Shown here piece after piece: positions 48,240-60,975 of a stretch of DNA of 64,000 nt. Origin of the DNA: Lichtheimia corymbifera B2541 (Eukaryota > Mucoromycota > Mucoromycetes > Mucorales > Lichtheimiaceae). A program made the position numbers and the translations under genes. Position 1 is the first letter of the stretch; each line of letters starts with the position of its first letter. The stretch lies in contig JNEU01001110.1 in the NCBI GenBank assembly GCA_000697475.1, forward strand, positions 1 through 64,000. Direction: 5' to 3'. The notes under the pieces were generated by a model. That model saw nothing but the letters and a program-made list of their open reading frames with translations, made no database searches and was not told the origin of the DNA.

Positions 48240-49190
48240 CTACCGACCATGAAGTATCCCACCTAAAGTTTGTAATCCTGGCATTCCTGATCCAAGTAAT
48301 GCTGATCCCTATAAAAGATATTAGTACTCAATGCAATAAAACATGTATTGATGACTTACATCTTCAAGAGGACATTTAAAGGTGGTAGATGATTGTATGG
48401 TGGGATGCACTGTAACAAACAATACTTTGGCTGTCAAGTGGATAGTATAATCAATGTTTAAATCCTGGGGCTGTCCACCTGTCAGTCCACATTTTTCAAT
48501 CAAGAGCTTAAGGATGGTTTCATGCGATGGCCCGAATGGATCGTATTCAATAGCAAAAGGAAATGAGAAATTCTCATTGGCATGTGGAGATACGAATTGA
48601 TGATCCAAGTATCCACCTCCTACGTTAATTGGGCCTGATGATGTTGGATAATATGCCTGTTGTAGTAGTGGTAGTAACCATATTAATATGCGTCGATCAT
48701 GGTGGGCATGATGGTGATGATACTTGCCGTCGCATTGATCTGAGATAAATCAATACCAAGTACATTTGGATTTTGAGCATGGATGAGAAGATCAAAGTTG
48801 ATTTTGGCAACGTGTCCATCAAAGCTAAGTCTCGATTGCTGGGTATCTGAGGTGCTGTTGCTCACTCCTGCAAAGTCAAATGATGGCATAGTAAAGGTAG
48901 CAAACAATGCAGCAAAGATGATAATCAGGATAATGATGGCTATAATAATGAACCACACAATCCACCGTGCCCATACGGGAAGACAACATGCACAACAAAG
49001 GTAACGCACACAACGATTTCGTTCTGTTAGAGGCGGCTTGCTGCGATTCTCTGAAGGCGACACTGCATCATCTATTATAATAACATACGCGTAATACAAT
49101 CAATGATGTGATTGAAAAGGATACATAGACATTACGATGCGCGTACATACGTGTTGGATCGTAAGCTTTATTCGCGTAAGCTGCAGTCAT
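48240..49190 (-). CDS. LEA2-type single-pass membrane protein
   Basis: Four exons: 49190-49151, 49071-48728, 48656-48360, 48308-48240; 249 aa. A polar N-terminus with a Cys cluster ('CVRYLCCACCLPVW', possibly palmitoylated) precedes one long Ile-rich membrane helix ('WIVWFIIIAIIILIIIFAAL'). The outer part resembles an LEA-2/WHy beta sandwich: 'VAKINFDLLIHAQNPNVLGI', then 'NVGGGYLDHQFV' and 'FPFAIEYDP'. Such fungal proteins sit in the vacuolar or plasma membrane; the function is not established. Intron 2 has a GC donor (ACG|GCAAGT), and only this junction keeps the LEA2 fold continuous. The tail ends 'LQTLGGILHGR'. Confidence 0.82.
48657..48727 (-). other. GC-AG intron in the LEA2 gene
   Basis: Donor ACG|GCAAGTATC and acceptor CAACAG|GCA, 71 nt. 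It joins phase 0 to phase 0, from 'SQINAT' to 'AYYPTSS'. No usable GT donor lies nearby. Confidence 0.75.
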
Positions 49191-50362
49191 GACAAGGAGG
49201 ATATAGTGGTGGTGGAAAAAGAAAACGGATCAACAACAAATAATGTTGCTGGCTGCGAAGGATTGTCTTTTATATGTAGGGGGAAACCACGCTGTAAACA
49301 AACGGGTATCAAAATCTCGGCGACATACATAAAAACATACGCTTACCATAACGTGCTGACACCTCCCTTCTTGTTACGGCAGTAGCCAGTACAATTCTCT
49401 GCGATGCTGCAGCCCTTTGCCAAGAGACGATCATGTCGTGAAACCTTTTGACAAAAGAAAACCAAAACACGCTACAAAAAGGATCGGCCACCACATGACA
49501 CAACAAGATCTGCGTGTTTTTATTGTACTACGGACGTTGACATCATACACACAATTACCGGTGGTCTTATATGCAGCTGACACGAACATGAACGATTGAC
49601 CTCACGCTGACACGAGTCACTTTTCATTTATCAAAACCATCCATGTAATGACATTGCTCTGACAGCATCGATGATTCAATGATGTGGTATTTTGATTGAT
49701 GGAGGAGCACAGCAATAGAGGGTCACGCTTGAAGTCACTGTGATTACAGGGTACTGCAGCAGAGTATTCTCGTCATTGGATCGAGGATCGCTGTTATTAT
49801 TTGTTGGTGTGTGTGAGTTAACATGATATTGCATGCATATTTTTGCATCTAGCTACAGTCTTGGTTATGAGCATGGCTGACAACGGTTTCCATGACATCA
49901 CGTGTACGTGAAAGAGTGCATAGCACTTTCTGGCACAGGAGCCTTTTTTGACTGCAGCGCATTTCAAGTGCTAAATTGAAGAGGGTGCTGAATCTCAAGT
50001 CATGGTGTATTAAAATAGGAGTATATTGTTGCCATGGATACATGTTGTCTGAATAACGAATATAACTACGCTACAATCTTCCTATTGATAGCTGTTGGTA
50101 GTAGCAGGCATGATTGTTGTTATGCTGGTGCCCTGCATGGGAGCCCATTCATCAGCACTGTGCAAAATAGGGTAGTAATGCGTTGTACCATTGTGTGGCA
50201 CTATGGGCACCTTTTAAGCCAAATAGGGGCGTGATGCCAAGCCTTCCTTGGCTCTTCTTCCAAAAATGCGACTTGACACTTATGCCGACGACACTGTCAC
50301 TACCGACTCAGCCTTGTCAATGGCCACCAACGATTGCTCTTTCCCTCAGCTTCAGATAGTCA
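49191..50362. other. Divergent intergenic region LEA2/Sey1-like
   Basis: About 1.2 kb. Short frames without recognisable domain; no RNA gene or repeat shared with the window ends was found. Confidence 0.45.
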
Positions 50363-52832
50363 ATGACGACCAGCAGTTCATGTGAGCTTGTTAACACACG
50401 TACTTGTCGTTTGAGTGACTCATGTCAAAATGGGCTTTCCTCCCCCCTGTCCAGTGATGAGATACCCGACGATATTATTGACCAGTGGGGCCTTGACGAC
50501 GTCGGTATCGATTATCACGTTGTATCTGCATTTGGAACGCGTGGATGTGGCAAAAGTGAGTACACGTGAAACTACTCTTATCGTTGACAGACTTATTACT
50601 CACCTTGCATGGCTATGGATAAAATAACTAGGCACCTTGTTGAACCGACTTTTTGGAACCACGTTCACTGAGAGAAAAGCTGGCGAATTCGGTCCTGGTA
50701 CCAACGGGATATGGATTAGCAGAGCTCAAGACAAGCCGGTGTTGGTGATGGATACTCAAGGATTGGATGATTATGATTTCGATTGCAAATCCACCTTGTT
50801 TCTGATGGCCAGCAGTTCTGTGCTTATTTTCAATCTTTGGGAACATCAAGTTGGATTGAATGTTGGCGCCAATATGGATTTATTGCGACTGGTGTTTGAA
50901 TTGAAACTGCAAATGGACCTAGCAACTCAGTAAGTCTCTTTTCCAGGCTTTCTTCACAGCACCAATACTGATTGCTACTCTACTCTATCAACAATAGATG
51001 CAAGCCGATGATTTTAATCATTGTTCGTGACCATGAGGATGACGTCCCTTTGACCGCCGTAAGAAAAACATTGGATGAAAGCTTGGAAAAAGTCTGGAGA
51101 GACGTGAACAAGGTAAACTACATCCCATAGTATTCTTTTCAATGATGCTTATTACCATCCTTGTTAGCCAGAGAATCTAAAAGATTCACAGATCCGAGAT
51201 TACTTTGATTTCATGGTTACAGCCCTGCCACATAAAAAGCTACAAGCTGCCGAATTCAATCTTCGCGTCGAAAAACTGAAAGAACGGTAAATTGGTTGGG
51301 GTTAATATGGAGGATGATCGTGTACGCTAACAATCACGAGTTGATTAGTGTGTTTGATGATCCTCATGGTCCAAACTATGCCTTCAAGTCGTCGCAGCAG
51401 CTGGTTCCTGTTGATGGATATCTTTCTTTTGCCATGTCAATGTGGATGCATACATCAATTGCAACATGCCTACATTCCAGTGATACACCTGCACCAAACA
51501 GCAATGACATTAACAGCTTTGCAGCTATTGAGAACCCTGAGATCAACAGCCAACCTCAGCACAGATCATCACAAGAGTCATTTTCGAATCAGACAGCAAC
51601 AGATATTCCACGACTTTCAAAGGACGCTATCATGCCTACACATCATGATTGCACCGAGATATTCAACAAGGTATTTAAAACCGTAAGACAAAATAAGCGG
51701 TGTATCGCTAACTATCGTATTTATGGAATTAAAGAATGAAGCCGACCTGAATGAGAGAATACATCGTTTACGCTCCCGAGTGATACTCGAGGGACGAGTC
51801 ATTGCGAATTTGGATCAACAAGTCGAACGGGTACGGAGGAAAACAAAAGAAGGCTTTGATGACAAAGTGCGTGAATGTTTACATGGATCATGTCGCACGA
51901 GATTGGACGAGCTATTATCAAGGATCGAATTGGATCGACGAGATATATACCAAGCTCAATTGGCCAACCTACATAGAGTATGTGATGACGACAACCTTCA
52001 TACTACTGCTACCACCATATTGACTCAAGAGCTGTCTTTTTACGTTTAGGCTGTGTATGATCGGTTTATGAGTAGGCTCACTCCTTCCACACAGCAAGTT
52101 TTGGAGCAAAATCAAATGATCCCTGACCTTGGAAGGCGCATGAAAGAGATTCTAGATCAAGAGATGTGGACATACGATACAAAGGCAGCTCAAACGTATC
52201 TTGCTGGTATACACGAGGCACGCCGAAAAGATCTATTGAACAAGCTTCACTCGCATATCGACACCTTATGTGCACATCAGCTGACAATCCTGCGTAGCAC
52301 TTGTGCCAAGAAGTTTGAAGAAGACCTAAGGGTAAGTTGCTAACAATAAAAAGAAGCGTTCTATCCAGGCAAAGAATGGCTTTTAACACAATACAAAAAG
52401 ACAAAGTTGAATCAAGGCATGAGTCTGGAGCTTGCTGTGGCGAAATCCAAAGCAAAAGTAGTGGACCGCTTTATGAGCAGTGCAAAAGGTAAGGTCACGT
52501 TGCTAAGTGATAGTGAGGAGACAATAGGAGCTGATGATTATGATGGTTCATACATAGCAACGATCGCCTTGGATGACAACAGCTATCACGAACATTGGAT
52601 TTTCTTGGAAAACGAGTTGGCCAAGATATGTGCCCGAGTACATCAAGACGTCAAGAGTGATGCAAGCATTGATGGTGTACTTGATACATTATTCGAGGTT
52701 GTGGTAAGCCATACATACCGGATAGGATGGTGCTCGAAAAAGAAAAAGTGCTCAATGCAACTTGGCTTCCAGATCGATGTTGCACATGTCCCTGCAAAGC
52801 GGTTTGCCGAGATGGCTTGGAAGTGTCTATAA
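50363..52832 (+). CDS. Divergent Sey1/RHD3-like dynamin-type GTPase
   Basis: Sey1/RHD3/atlastin GTPases fuse endoplasmic-reticulum tubules. Exons 50363-50555, 50632-50929, 50998-51112, 51168-51286, 51349-51670, 51735-51977, 52050-52331, 52401-52832; about 667 aa. The GTPase domain fits the family: 'GIDYHVVSAFGTRGCGKST' (P-loop 58-65), 'GIWISRAQDKPVLVMDTQG' (DxxG at 105-108), 'LIFNLWEHQVGLNVGANMDL', RDH at 174-176 and 'IRDYFDFMVTALPHKKLQ'. Departures: the switch stretch before GIW is shortened, a Ser/Gln-rich insertion covers about 275-325, and the end lacks the usual pair of membrane helices, so it is shorter than usual Sey1. Exon 5 could end at 51682. The final exon is uncertain because a donor at 52704 (GTG|GTAAGC) may be used. 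It could be a soluble paralogue or a decaying copy. Confidence 0.75.
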
Positions 52833-53010
52833 TGAGATGGTACCTGAAACAACCGGTAGAACTACCCCATATGATGTACCAATAAAGGCCATCAACCATG
52901 ATCGGAGGTTTCACTTTTATATCCTATGCTTATTTGGTGCCTGGGAAATGGGCAATTTTGTTTTGCTCCACACTTTTTTCTTTGTTGATCACTTTTGATG
53001 AGCCAAAAAT

Positions 53011-54249
53011 ATGCAGGGGAATCATAGCAACAGCAATGTCACATCACATCACAATGACAGAAGAGTACAAAGATCTATTAACGATGATGGCATCAGCAAT
53101 TCTTCAACAGCAACAACAACCAGCAGCACTACAGATACCCATAGCGACGTTCTTCATTCATCAGATACACTTGGTCGATTACCGATAGAGATCCTTGGTT
53201 TGATCCTTGAACAGCTGACAAAACATGATATCATTGAATGCATGTCAGTGTCAGCATCCTGGCGAAACCGACTTGCATGCTGCTCAGCACCTTGGCGAGA
53301 GATCATCATGATACAAAAGGAGCAAATACATGCTATCAGCCCATGGATAACGACAGTGCATCATTTTGTGAAGGATATGACATTCTCTTGTGAAACCACG
53401 TTGATCTTTACAAAGGTCATGTCTTGGATCACTGATGGCTACTTTCCTCATTTATGCTCGCTCCAGATCTACAGTGAGTAATATAAACATCCTTTCTTAA
53501 TCCGGCCAAGTAGTGAAACTTAATAACATATGCTCTTCTATCGAATGTACATAGAATGTACCGAAGATGACGTTGATCCTTTGGTGGGCGCTCTGCAAAA
53601 GACGGGATATCGTCTACGCAAGCTGCTGTTGGAGTTTATGGTGGACCTTATACCTTATCAAGATGTAATGCGTATGTGTCCCAACCTTACCGAGTTGTGC
53701 TATTATACTGCCCTTGACAACCCAAATCCGGTCGCCTTGACGATACCTGCCAATCCACAGCTGATTCATCTTGAGCTTCATGTGAGAGAGCTCTTTTTAC
53801 CTGATCTGGAGCATGTCCTACAAGCATACCCCCATATCCGTTATCTCTCGGTGCAACGCTGTGACAAGGTGGCTTTACGGACGATCCATGAACGTTGCCC
53901 AAAGCTTGAGTTTTTGAGCTTTAATGCTGCGCCTTATCTTTTACCGTGGATGCGATTGCTTGGAAAGGAAACGGCTACATCCATTGGGCTCTCACGTGAT
54001 ATAAGGTCGTGTAGACGTTTGGGGATCAAAACGGCCGAGCTATTGGCAAGCGAGTTCCTTGATCACTTTCCACATGGCATGGCTAAATGGACACCGACTT
54101 TAAATGTGGGACGGTTACAGGCCTTTCGTCGCGCCTATGGTAGAGATATGCATCCTAAAATAATAGCAGCTGTATTCCCCGGTGACGACGATATAACCAT
54201 AGCAGAGATTAGTGCCCAATTCCTATCAAAAGCATTGCTGTCGTATTAA
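53011..54249 (+). CDS. F-box protein with LRR-like C-terminal part
   Basis: Two exons (53011-53473, 53555-54249) give 385 aa. A Ser/Thr/Asn-rich start is followed by an F-box at about 54-95 ('LGRLPIEILGLILEQL', 'MSVSASWRNRLACCSAPWRE'). The remainder has loosely spaced leucine-rich segments ('CPNLTELCYYTA', 'NPQLIHLELHVREL', 'YPHIRYLSVQRCDKV', 'CPKLEFLSFNAAPY'), as in the large F-box/LRR families of Mucorales. It probably acts as an SCF substrate adaptor; the target is unknown. It starts only 180 bp after the Sey1-like stop and is the last gene before the repeat zone. Confidence 0.85.
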
Positions 54250-54416
54250 AAGATGTTATGAATATTGACTAACCGTCCAGTTTGATCATATACCTTGAAT
54301 GTTGGTTTAATAAGACCAATGGGATAGCACATTTACAGCCCTTACAATAAGCTTGCACGCTTACGCTATCCCATTACAATCTGGTAGTGTTCTTGGCCGT
54401 TCATATCTCTCCCGCT

Positions 54417-56451
54417 CCCATTCAATTATTCATAATGAAGGATGGACGTTTTATGAGAATGAAATTGATAAGCATACCCTGGAGCATCATCTGTGAAAGT
54501 TTCAAGTTTGATATAGGCAATGTCAAGGTCACGGACCATCAACCCTGCTTATCTTCTCATCTGTTCTATTCCCATCCGATATTTTCGCTATGAAGCATGC
54601 AGTTTTTATATGAATAGAGTCGATCAGCATGTCCTAGCGGATCGTCTGACCAAGTTTCAAGTCTTAGATGGGGAATCCCAAGGTAATTCATAGTAGCTGA
54701 CATTTCATGATTTTGGTCGGGTGCGGAATTTCCGTCCAACATAGTAAATCCTATATTATACCCTCCCATTCAAAGTTCTTGAATGAAGTATGAGGTCTTT
54801 ATGAGAACGAAAATGATCAGCATGCCTGCGTGCACCTTGTGTGAAAGTTTCATCTTTGAGAAAGGGAATCTCGAATCATGGGGACGGCCAACCTACATAT
54901 ATTCACGTGCGTTCATCGTCGGACGCCCGCATCAAAATTCTCATAATGAAGCGTATGGTTTTTATTTGAATGGAGTTGATCAGCATGTCGAAGCCCACCG
55001 TCTGACCGAGTTTGACGATGGAGGTGGGCAACCGCAGGGGTGTGCACTATGTACCCTACTTGCGCTCCTTCCGTCCTATATTTGGGCCGTCCGATTCATT
55101 GAATCATCATAATGAAACATGCGGTTTTTAAATGAATGGAGTTGATCAGCATGTGCGAGAGTACCTTCTGACCAAGTTTCAAGTGCGAAATGGGGAATCC
55201 CAAGAAACTACATACTAATTGACTTTTTCATAAATCCGGCGCTTTCCCAATTTTCATCAGTCATAGTCAATCCCACATTATGCTCACCCTTTCGAAATTT
55301 TCAAATGAAGTGTGGGTTCTTTATTAAGACAAAGTTGATCAGCATGCCCTAGAGCACATTGTGTGCAAGTTTCAGGTTTGAGAAAGGTAATCAAGGTCAT
55401 GGATCAATTTTACAGTGTGCATGAATTTGTATGAAAGTGCCTGACCTATTTAATTTCCAGCTCTTCCACTCCCGGCCTCTTGTCTCTTCCTCCATTCTCT
55501 ACTGTTGCCCCATTCAACTACAACTACTACCTGCGGACGATTGTCCTGCTTCACCCCATCATGTCATTGCTACGACTGTCTTGATCCTATTGTCTTTGAC
55601 TGAATGACAACTCCATGGCGAGTGCACCACACTACACCACCCGCGTTTCTTGACACTGCACGTTCTCTTGTGCACTCCTCTACCACAACCAATCGTAACA
55701 GCATTCGTTCCAGCAATTGTCATTAGCAAGGCCTTCACTCCATTGTATCAAACAGCATTCGCAGCCTTGCCACTCTACTACAACACACGTTCTTGCACAC
55801 TTTTCTACGGTGACCAAACGTAGCAGCTATTGCTATTAGCAAGGTCTTTACTCCATTGTCTCAAGTTACTTGCAGCAACCCTGCCGTAAAGCCTTGTTTT
55901 TACGCGAATATTAGATAACCATTGTATAGCAGCAGCTTTATTTGCATGTAGCAACTTGTTTTGATGCATACGGGTTCCTATGGATGATACCATATCAGCT
56001 ATCAAGTACACCGCAATACAAGCAATCTTCACCTGGTTGAGCTGCGATGGAAAATGACCAACAAAGAATGACCAGCAGCCGGATGAGAAAATCATAGGAT
56101 GGGCTCTTTCTTATTGGGACCTACAATGGTTTATGATGGATGGATGAGCTGCTTTGCACGTCGTCAAAAGGAAGGATGAATCCTATCATGTGGATACATA
56201 TGGCAGAGGATGGCGGATTGGATCGAAATGACAAGATGGAACGCGCCGTGGATGAATGCGGATACTCGAGGCAAATCATGCAGCAACGGATTTGGGATCA
56301 AGGATGGGAATGTTTCTGATGGCAGCAACCAACGTACAATGACGCAATGATACCCGTTGGCTCTTTAAGATACCTGATCCGTTTGGTTATATAGTTTCTT
56401 TGTGATCTTTATTTTGGTAGCAGTAATAAAAGAATAAACTATATGTATCAA
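54417..56451 (-). repeat. Dispersed 2-kb repeat, copy B (inverted)
   Basis: The reverse complement runs parallel to copy A from base 1 onward. 55900-56451 is almost identical to A 1-550, apart from a roughly 20-bp insertion near 56060-56090 and a few substitutions. 54417-55880 matches at clearly lower identity. Its module part is at 54417-55400. Its outer end is at about 56451, where the sequence continues CAACTACAATATG. It lies 170 bp after the F-box gene. Confidence 0.9.
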
Positions 56452-59084
56452 CTACAATATGTTTGAAGCTGCGTTCTACCGCTGACTTGTCAAAAGATAT
56501 GAGTCTAGTTTACAGGGAGTGCTTGCTGCTATTGTCCACGATCCAGTAAGGTGCCTTGAAGCAAGTAACGGCAGAGCATATGCAGCCAAGATCAAAAGGA
56601 TGATGCTGTAATCTTCTAATTATATGATCCACGGCTATTGCTTGGCTTGGTCGATAACTCGTATACACCCAGGACTGCAAAGGATACTGCCATATACGGA
56701 CACCAAGGTACAGAAGGGATCAAGGTGGGTCGATTGCTGCGATGGGCGTGTCAACAGATCCCATATGCTTACAATGCTGCTTGCGTCTCTAGATCTACCA
56801 TATACATCCAGTGGTATCCATGGATACGTTGACGAGTGCACCAATAGGGCTTGCCATCGCGATCTTGAATCCACAGAAATTCCAAAGCTTTTAGTCACTC
56901 ATGCCGCAAGCATATAGCAAGATCTTGGTGTCAATCAATAATAAAAGGGCTGAATGCACGCAATGGAGGAAGAAAGGGGGAAATGTTAACGATCTGGCTG
57001 ACTACTGCTTGCTCCTGTTGTATCATACCCCACATACTGTCCTCCACTTTACCTTGTGATCCAAATAAACTTGCATATATTTTATTGATACCATATTAAT
57101 CACACGACCTTTCTCTATCTTTTGCAGTATTACTCGTGTAAAAAGGATGGGATTTAGTGGAGATAGCTATGGACAAAGAAAGGTGAAAATGGCGTGTCAA
57201 TCAACTAAAAACGCGCTTCTTCACACGTCTCTCAAACATATGCCCCACGATATATACATCATATTGATCGTACAGCTTTTCTCTATCGTTTGATATATCA
57301 TTTGTTCAGAAACGATGAAAAAATGCAACCCAAAGACTCGGGTCCGGGAACTATAAACGCGTTTTTAAGCGTGTTCCATCAATATAACCCCACCCAGCGT
57401 TGGTCTCATGTTGACCGCAGCACTTTTATCTTTCATTTGAGGTATTACGTGTTTATAAAAGCTCAAGTTTATTATAATTTGTATTCAAAAAGACTAAAAC
57501 TAAGAGGCAATTGGTTTCCACAAGTCTACAACAACTCGTGTACTCACAGGAATGACCACGAGAAGGTTTGCCTCATCATTCCCGCCTTTAGCCAAGGACA
57601 CCAACCTTGACCAAGGCACAGAGAAAGCAGCACTCAACCAGAACTTAAAAGAATTGCAAAGAGAAAGGTCATACTTAAGCCAACCGCCCTTGAACAGAAC
57701 ATAAAGAACTGCTCAAGAACGATCGCACTTAAGTAAGCCTCCCCTAAACAAACCTTTAAGACCTGGAAGGTGCCACAAACTCTGTTCGCGGAATTCGACA
57801 GCTAGAAGTCTTATAACCCATCTGCTCCCGCTCGCCAGTGCTCTAAAGAAAAGAAAAGGAAAAAAAAGAAATGGGGAAACGCCCTTCTTTTATATCTTTA
57901 AATTCCAATTTGACTCCCGCTCTGACGTTGGACTGGCTACTGTGACCTTTTTGGGACTCTAATTTCATTGGCTGTCAATTCAGCGTGTAGGAATCAGTAG
58001 TAAAGGTATGTTTTATAGGTGTGTAAAGGGTACTTTTTGAAAGAAAAGGTGTAATGTGCATGGTGAAACATAGCAGGGAAGCGGAGACATAGCTTGTCTT
58101 TACTTGATATAGTATATTTCTGCGCACAGACCAGGGGTTCACGACACACATTCCGCAGGTTCATTTGTGTTACTACTCAGCTTGTCCGATTCATGGTACT
58201 TTATTTCCGATCTCAGGGACCATTCAAGTGCATCAGCAAAGGGATAAGAGTGTGCGTGATAGTATTGGATAAAAACAACAAAGGTAAACAATCCCCTCGA
58301 TCAACCACTACAGCGTGTACACAAGTAGAGTTGACGGTACTACATCAAGTACTACTACGACTAACTCTAGTGTATGTTACCAGCCACCACCAAGAGACAA
58401 CTGCGATCCAGTGCTTTTATGATTCCGGTTTACGTTTGTGTTGCGTTGATTGCCGGACCTTCCTCGATCTAATGGAGCCGAGATCAGGCACCTCCACGCT
58501 GTTTGGGACACTGAGTTTGTATGACGGAGCATACCTGTGCCTTCATCCGTCCATTAGCGGACTACGTTAGGATTGCCGTATGCCTCCATCATCAAAAGCT
58601 TTGGTAAATGTTTTAGATTACGATACTGATTTCTTTTCTCACATCATGGTACTGTGGCTACTTGCACCCCACAAGACCAGAATCCTTCCTATGGCATTTT
58701 CTCAAGCGGAATATCTTAAAAGTGCATCGTATTGAAACATGCTTTCACTATTAACGGTCCCACCTTTGTTTCATCCAATGAGGTGTAATCCACAAGCAAC
58801 AACAAGAAAGGAATATGCTAGCTAAATCCAAGTGGAAAATAAACGATGCTTGTAACTTCTTCTTTGCCATGGTCGTCTTCATCGATTAAAGTCGCCGTCA
58901 TTATGAGAATCATCCAAGCCTTAGCTACAAACGAGTGGGATCTTGCATGCTTCCTCCTCAAGTATCCATCATATTGCCAAGAGAAACATAATAAGGGAAC
59001 AGTGTTGTATATTGAATAAAATACGTGCGAATCACATCGAGTCAGCAGGGATCATTGTGCTATTTATTCTTGGTTGCTGCAGTC
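56452..59084. other. Unassigned segment between repeat copies B and C
   Basis: About 2.6 kb flanked by oppositely oriented repeat copies. The longest frames (57290-57610 and 58094-58570, both +) have irregular composition and no motif of transposases, integrases or reverse transcriptases that I can recognise. The stretch around 57600-57850 is purine-rich. It may be the internal part of a decayed element or simple intergenic DNA. Confidence 0.4.
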
Positions 59085-60975
59085 ATAAGCACCCTTCATC
59101 CATGATTGCAAAATAGCTGCTGCATGCATTGACTTGAGTATCCCAATAGCGTACATGGCTGAAAAGCACCTTTCACCAAGATATCATCCATTTGGTCAAT
59201 CCAATCCATCCACCATCATCCTCAGCCGTATCCACGTGTTCGTTCCTGCGGACGACGTGCCAAGTAACCAAAGCAACATTCCAGGATTCCACATTACTGC
59301 ACTTGATTGCATCCATCCATAAAATCCAATATGTTGGTTAAACATAGCCATGTGATTGCTGCTGATGTGCTCCCTTTTCGCATCCAGCTGTTGGTCTATC
59401 GCATTCTTGGTCTTCCGTCGTAGCTCAACCAGATGAAGATTGCTTGTATTGCGGTGTACTTGATATGTGATATGTGATATGTGAGCCCATTCACCGGAAT
59501 TTGTATGTACCAGAGTAAGTTGCTGCAAGTAACTTGAGACAATGGAGTAAAAGACATTGATAATAGCAACTGCTGCTACGTTTGGTCGCGGCAGAGGAGT
59601 GCACAAGAGCGCGTGTGTAGTAGTAGAGTGACAAGGCTGTGAACGCTGTTCGAGACAATGAAGTAAAGACCTTGCTAATAGCAACTGCTAGAATGAGACT
59701 GTTACGATTGGTTGTAGCAGAAGAGTGTACAAGGGAACGTGCAGTGTCAAGGAATGCGGGTGTTGCTGCAGTGGGGAGTACACGCCATGAAACTTGACAT
59801 TCTGTCAAAGACAAAAGGATCAAGGCAGTTGTGGGATTGGCATGATGGGTTGAAGCAGGGCAATCGTTCGCAGGTGGTAGTTGTGCTTGAATGGGGCAAC
59901 AGTTGAGAATGGGATAAGAGGCAAGAAGTTAGGAGTGGGAAGAGCTGGAAATTAAATCTGTCAGGCAGTCAGACATATCCATATACACTGATATCAATGC
60001 ATGATATTGGGATTGCCTGTTTCGATCCTCAAACTTTCACACAATATGCTCTAGGCCATGCTGAACAACTTTGTATTAATAAAGAACCCACACTTCATTT
60101 GAAAGTTTTGAATGGGAGGGTGTAATGTGGGGTTTACTATGACGGAGGGAAATTGGGAAAGCGCCGGATTTATGAAAAAGTCGATTAGTATGTAGTTCCT
60201 TGGGATTCCCCATCTCGCAATTGAAACTTGGTCAGAAGGCACTCTCGCACATGCTGATCAACTCCATTCATTTAAAAACCGCATGGTTCATTATGTACAT
60301 TTTGAATGCCGGCCAGCCCAAAAGTAGGAGAAAGTAGGGTAGACGCTCCTGCTCACCGAGATTGCCCACCTCAAACCTGAAACTTTCACACAACATCCTT
60401 TCGACCATGCCGAGCAATTTCGTTCTCATAAAGTCCCCAGAGTTCATTATGAAAACATTGAATGTAGGAGAGACGACGAATGGATGGTAACATAAATAGG
60501 GTATACGGCCGTGCGCGCCGATATTGCTGGTGGGGACGTCGAAACTTGGTCAGGAGGTGCTCTCGGTCATGCTGATCAACTCCATTCATTTAAAAACCGC
60601 ATGGTTCATTATGTACATTTTGAATGCCGGCCAGCCCAAAAGTAGGAGAAAGTAGGGTAGACGCTCCTGCTCACCGAGATTGCCCACCTCAAACCTGAAA
60701 CTTTCACACAACATCCTTTCGACCATGCCGAGCAATTTCGTTCTCATAAAGTCCCCAGAGTTCATTATGAAAACATTGAATGTAGGAGAGACGACGAATG
60801 GATGGTAACATAAATAGGGTATACGGCCGTGCGCGCCGATATTGCTGGTGGGGACGTCGAAACTTGGTCAGGAGGTGCTCTCGGTCATGCTGATCAACAT
60901 CGTTCTCACAAAGCCTCTACACATCACTATGGAGATTTGGAGAAACAGGCGCCTTTATGTTTTTACATATGCTGT
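59085..60975 (+). repeat. Dispersed 2-kb repeat, copy C
   Basis: Same orientation and order of parts as copy A: 'GTTGCTGCAGTCAT'-type start, the 'CAACCAGATGAAGATTGCTT' stretch near 59427, the 'ACTTGAGACAATGGAGTAAA' block near 59530, then tandem modules from about 60030. It is more diverged than A and B are from each other. Its module part carries an exact 318-bp tandem duplication, and its right end passes into the array at about 60930-60975. Confidence 0.85.
60250..60898 (+). repeat. Exact 318-bp tandem duplication
   Basis: 60250-60567 and 60568-60885 are identical by eye, and the match runs on for about a dozen bases. For example the string GGCCAGCCCA occurs at 60311 and 60629. Each unit spans two of the basic modules, so unequal exchange between modules could have made it. 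A collapsed or duplicated assembly is the alternative. Confidence 0.9.

Noticed and set aside
52762..52998. Frame with 'GLPRW' after the Sey1-like gene as its missing C-terminus
   Set aside because: The resemblance to the GVPRVW stretch of Sey1 is five residues only, and no splice junction joins the frames; noted as a possible frameshift but not used.
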